Assembly: GCA_011390855.1 (NCBI GenBank)
Contig: JAABRN010000495.1
Coordinates: forward strand, 1-8,823
Origin: Hydrogenophaga sp.
GTDB lineage: Bacteria; Pseudomonadota; Gammaproteobacteria; Burkholderiales; Burkholderiaceae_C
DNA: 8,823 nucleotides
Reading direction: 5' to 3'
Both the position numbers and the translations under genes were made by a program. Position 1 is the stretch's first letter, and each line of letters begins with the position of its first letter. The notes under the pieces are model-generated. The model was not told the origin of the DNA and searched no databases. It was given only the letters and a program-made list of their open reading frames with translations. Shown here in pieces: positions 6,956-8,823 of this stretch.

Positions 6956-8113
6956 ATGAGTTACATCACCCGCTGTCCAGCCTGTGGCACCGCCTTCCGG
7001 GTGGTGCCCGACCAGCTCAAGATCTCTGAAGGCTGGGTGCGTTGTGGGAGCTGCCAGGAGGTGTTTGATGCCGGCGCATCGCTCCAGTCCTGGCCGTTGG
7101 ACGACTTGCCGGCCTCCCAGGAGGTGATGCCGCAGTTGGCCACTGCACCTGAGCTTGTCGCCGATCCTGTGGTGGAGGAGATATCCGCCCCTTCAGCCCC
7201 TGAGAGTGTCGGGCGTGGTCCGCTGGCGCCGGACGATGTGGAATTTGAGTTCGACCCAGACTGGATGGATTCGGACGATCCTGGGCGGCACCGAGACCCA
7301 CCCCCGGAGTCTGTGGCGGTATCGGACGGCTTCCCGCCTTTGTATTCGGATTACCAGACTTCGCCCGAACTGGCAGCCGAGCGCGATCCCGATCCCGATC
7401 CCGATCCCGGTCCGGATCCGGAGCCCTCACCCGGGTTGGCCCCGGAGGGGGCATCCGATGAAGCGGCGATGTCGCCGCCAGAATCACTGACTGACCCTGC
7501 GCCAGGACCAGCTCCCGTGCATGCGGTCGCCGGAGCAACCACGCCATGGCCTCCTGCTGCATCCCCTGATGACGCGCAGGCAGATCCGGCCGAGTCGCTG
7601 TCGTTTGTCCGGCAGGCCGAGCGCCGGGCTTTTTGGCGTCGTCCTGCCGTGCGGGCTACCCAGGGGATGCTGGCGCTGGCTTTGCTGGTGAGCCTGGCGC
7701 TGTATTGGGTGGTGGTGGAGCGCGACCGGCTGGCAGCCTCTCAGCCCGCCTGGCAGCCTGCGCTGCAGGCCTTGTGCCGACCGCTGGGCTGTGCGTTGGC
7801 GCCGCTGCGGGAGATCGAGTCGGTACTGATCGACAGCACCGCCTTGCGTCGGCGCAGCGAAGGGCGCTATGTGTTCGATGTCACGCTGCGCAACACGGGT
7901 CGATGGCCGGTGGCTGTGCCTGCTCTGGAGCTCACGCTCACCGACATTGCCGATCAGGTGCTGGTGCGGCGGGTGTTCCCCGCCAGCGACTGGGTGGGTG
8001 ACCGCATGGTACTGCCCCCTGGCTCCGATTTGCCGGTGCGGTTGGAGCTCAGTCTGGACGCGCTCGAAGCACGCACCATGACGGGCTACCGCGCGCTGTT
8101 GTTCTATCCCTGA
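6956..8113 (+). CDS. Membrane-anchored zinc-ribbon / DUF3426 protein of unknown function
   Basis: The function of this 385-residue protein is unknown. Residues 1-40 form an MJ0042-type zinc ribbon with cysteine pairs C7/C10 and C30/C33 (ITRCPACGTAFRVVPDQL, then WVRCGSCQ). Residues 41-220 form a low-complexity linker rich in acidic residues, proline and alanine, including a run of Asp-Pro dipeptides at 144-151. A basic stretch (AERRAFWRRPAVR, 221-233) precedes one membrane helix at about 236-254, which predicts a cytoplasmic zinc ribbon and a periplasmic C-terminus. The C-terminal part (about 255-385) matches the DUF3426 pattern, with C274 and C279 in CRPLGC and a beta-rich segment ending in YRALLFYP. 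It lies 48 bases after prmA. A prmA-DUF3426 neighbourhood recurs in beta- and gammaproteobacteria (from memory), hinting at a linked role. It has no clear ribosome-binding site. Confidence 0.88.
   Translation: MSYITRCPACGTAFRVVPDQLKISEGWVRCGSCQEVFDAGASLQSWPLDDLPASQEVMPQLATAPELVADPVVEEISAPSAPESVGRGPLAPDDVEFEFDPDWMDSDDPGRHRDPPPESVAVSDGFPPLYSDYQTSPELAAERDPDPDPDPGPDPEPSPGLAPEGASDEAAMSPPESLTDPAPGPAPVHAVAGATTPWPPAASPDDAQADPAESLSFVRQAERRAFWRRPAVRATQGMLALALLVSLALYWVVVERDRLAASQPAWQPALQALCRPLGCALAPLREIESVLIDSTALRRRSEGRYVFDVTLRNTGRWPVAVPALELTLTDIADQVLVRRVFPASDWVGDRMVLPPGSDLPVRLELSLDALEARTMTGYRALLFYP
7385..7426 (+). repeat. In-frame GATCCC hexanucleotide repeat encoding Asp-Pro
   Basis: Four perfect tandem GATCCC units (7385-7408) are followed by three degenerate ones (GGTCCG, GATCCG, GAGCCC, to 7426). 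The repeat lies in frame in the DUF3426 gene linker and encodes Asp-Pro four times (residues 144-151), then Gly-Pro, Asp-Pro and Glu-Pro. Because the unit is six bases, slippage would change linker length by two residues without a frameshift. Confidence 0.9.
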
Positions 8114-8146
8114 TCCGATCCCTGTTTTTTCCTTCACCTATCTGCC

Positions 8147-8823
8147 ATGTCCATACTCATTTGCGGTTCTCTGGCCTTCGACACCATCATGGATTTCGAG
8201 GGGCGTTTTGCCGAACAGATCCTTCCCGACCAACTCCATATTCTGAACGTATCTTTTCTGGTGCCTGGCTTGCGCCGTGAGTACGGCGGCTGCGCGGGCA
8301 ATATTGCCTATGGCCTGCGCCAGTTGGGTGCACAGGTACGACCTGTGGCTACATTGGGCAGCGATGGCGCGGAATATCTGGAGCGCCTGAGGCACCTTGG
8401 CGTGGATGTGCGGCACGTGTCGGTGGTAGATGACCACTACACCGCGCAGGCCATGATCATGACCGACAAGGACAACAATCAAATCACCGCCTTTCACCCG
8501 GGCGCCATGTCACAGGCCCACCGCAACCCGCTGGCAGATACGGGCGATGCGCGGCTGGGCATCATCTCTCCGGATGGGCGCGACGCCATGCTGGAGCATG
8601 CCGAGCAATTCCATGCCGCTGGCATACCTTTTGTGTTCGATCCGGGTCAGGGCCTGCCCATGTTTGGCGGCGAAGAACTGCTGCGCTTTGTGGAGCTGGC
8701 CGATTGGGCTGCGCTGAACGACTACGAGGCACGCATGCTGAGCGACCGCACGGGGCTGGACTATGCCGCGCTGTCGCACCGCCTGCGCGGGTTGGTGATC
8801 ACGCTGGCCGATCAGGGCTGTGA
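8147..8823 (+). CDS. PfkB-family carbohydrate/nucleoside kinase, adenosine kinase-like (3' end outside window)
   Basis: This is a ribokinase-superfamily kinase, which transfers phosphate from ATP to a sugar or nucleoside hydroxyl in the cytosol. The first 225 codons are present; family members are about 300-320 residues, so the ATP-site end with the GxGD catalytic motif is missing. Visible features are the start SILICGSLAFDTI, the GRFAEQILPDQLH segment (19-31), the PfkB motif GGCAGNIAYGLRQLG (47-61), AFHPGAMS (115-122), FDPGQ (164-168), the conserved LNDYEA (190-195) and the start of a VITLADQG strand-turn (217-224). The GRF-EQ-LP, HPGAMS and NDYE segments resemble what I recall of mycobacterial adenosine kinase, so adenosine may be the substrate; this is not proven. 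The gene begins 33 bases after the DUF3426 stop and has a pyrimidine-rich leader without a Shine-Dalgarno sequence. Confidence 0.9.
   Translation, partial: MSILICGSLAFDTIMDFEGRFAEQILPDQLHILNVSFLVPGLRREYGGCAGNIAYGLRQLGAQVRPVATLGSDGAEYLERLRHLGVDVRHVSVVDDHYTAQAMIMTDKDNNQITAFHPGAMSQAHRNPLADTGDARLGIISPDGRDAMLEHAEQFHAAGIPFVFDPGQGLPMFGGEELLRFVELADWAALNDYEARMLSDRTGLDYAALSHRLRGLVITLADQGC

Noticed and set aside
8114..8130. T6 run at 8125-8130 as a transcription terminator
   Set aside because: The upstream bases contain a direct repeat of ATCCCTG rather than an inverted repeat, so there is no stem to form a terminator.
7484..8137. 217-codon minus-strand open frame opposite the DUF3426 gene
   Set aside because: Gln/Arg/His-rich antisense reading of the membrane and DUF3426 part; no features of its own.

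Overview
This window is GC-rich, gene-dense bacterial chromosome with nine protein genes. There is no tRNA, rRNA, CRISPR array, insertion sequence or phage gene, and no gene-free stretch longer than about 120 bases. The protein sequences (PilB, PilC, PrmA, a zinc-ribbon DUF3426 protein) and the gene order pilB-pilC-pilD-coaE next to accB-accC-prmA-DUF3426 suggest a betaproteobacterium of the order Burkholderiales, probably Comamonadaceae. That placement rests on family resemblance recalled from memory, not on a search.

Left half, minus strand (positions 4071 down to 1): a type IV pilus assembly operon in the order pilB (extension ATPase), pilC (inner-membrane platform), pilD (prepilin peptidase/methylase), then the 5' part of coaE (last step of coenzyme A synthesis), which runs off the window at position 1. 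The pilD stop and coaE start share one base (TGATG), so the two are probably translationally coupled. No pilin gene is present.

Centre (4072-4190): a 119-base divergent intergenic region carrying the leaders of pilB and accB. The only Shine-Dalgarno-like sequence of pilB lies in one arm of a 6-bp hairpin.

Right half, plus strand (4191 to the end): accB and accC (biotin carrier and biotin carboxylase of acetyl-CoA carboxylase), prmA (ribosomal protein L11 methyltransferase, GTG start overlapping the accC end), a membrane-anchored zinc-ribbon/DUF3426 protein of unknown function with an acidic proline-rich linker, and the 5' part of a PfkB-family sugar/nucleoside kinase that resembles the mycobacterial adenosine kinase type. 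accB-accC-prmA is tightly packed and looks like one transcription unit. The DUF3426 gene may also have its own promoter, placed so that its mRNA would be leaderless.

Most of the window is conserved housekeeping and pilus machinery, and I found no clear new system. The points most worth a second look are the uncharacterised DUF3426 protein, its in-frame GATCCC hexanucleotide repeat, its possible leaderless promoter, the hairpin over the pilB ribosome-binding site, and the AdoK-like kinase beside a SAM-dependent methyltransferase gene.
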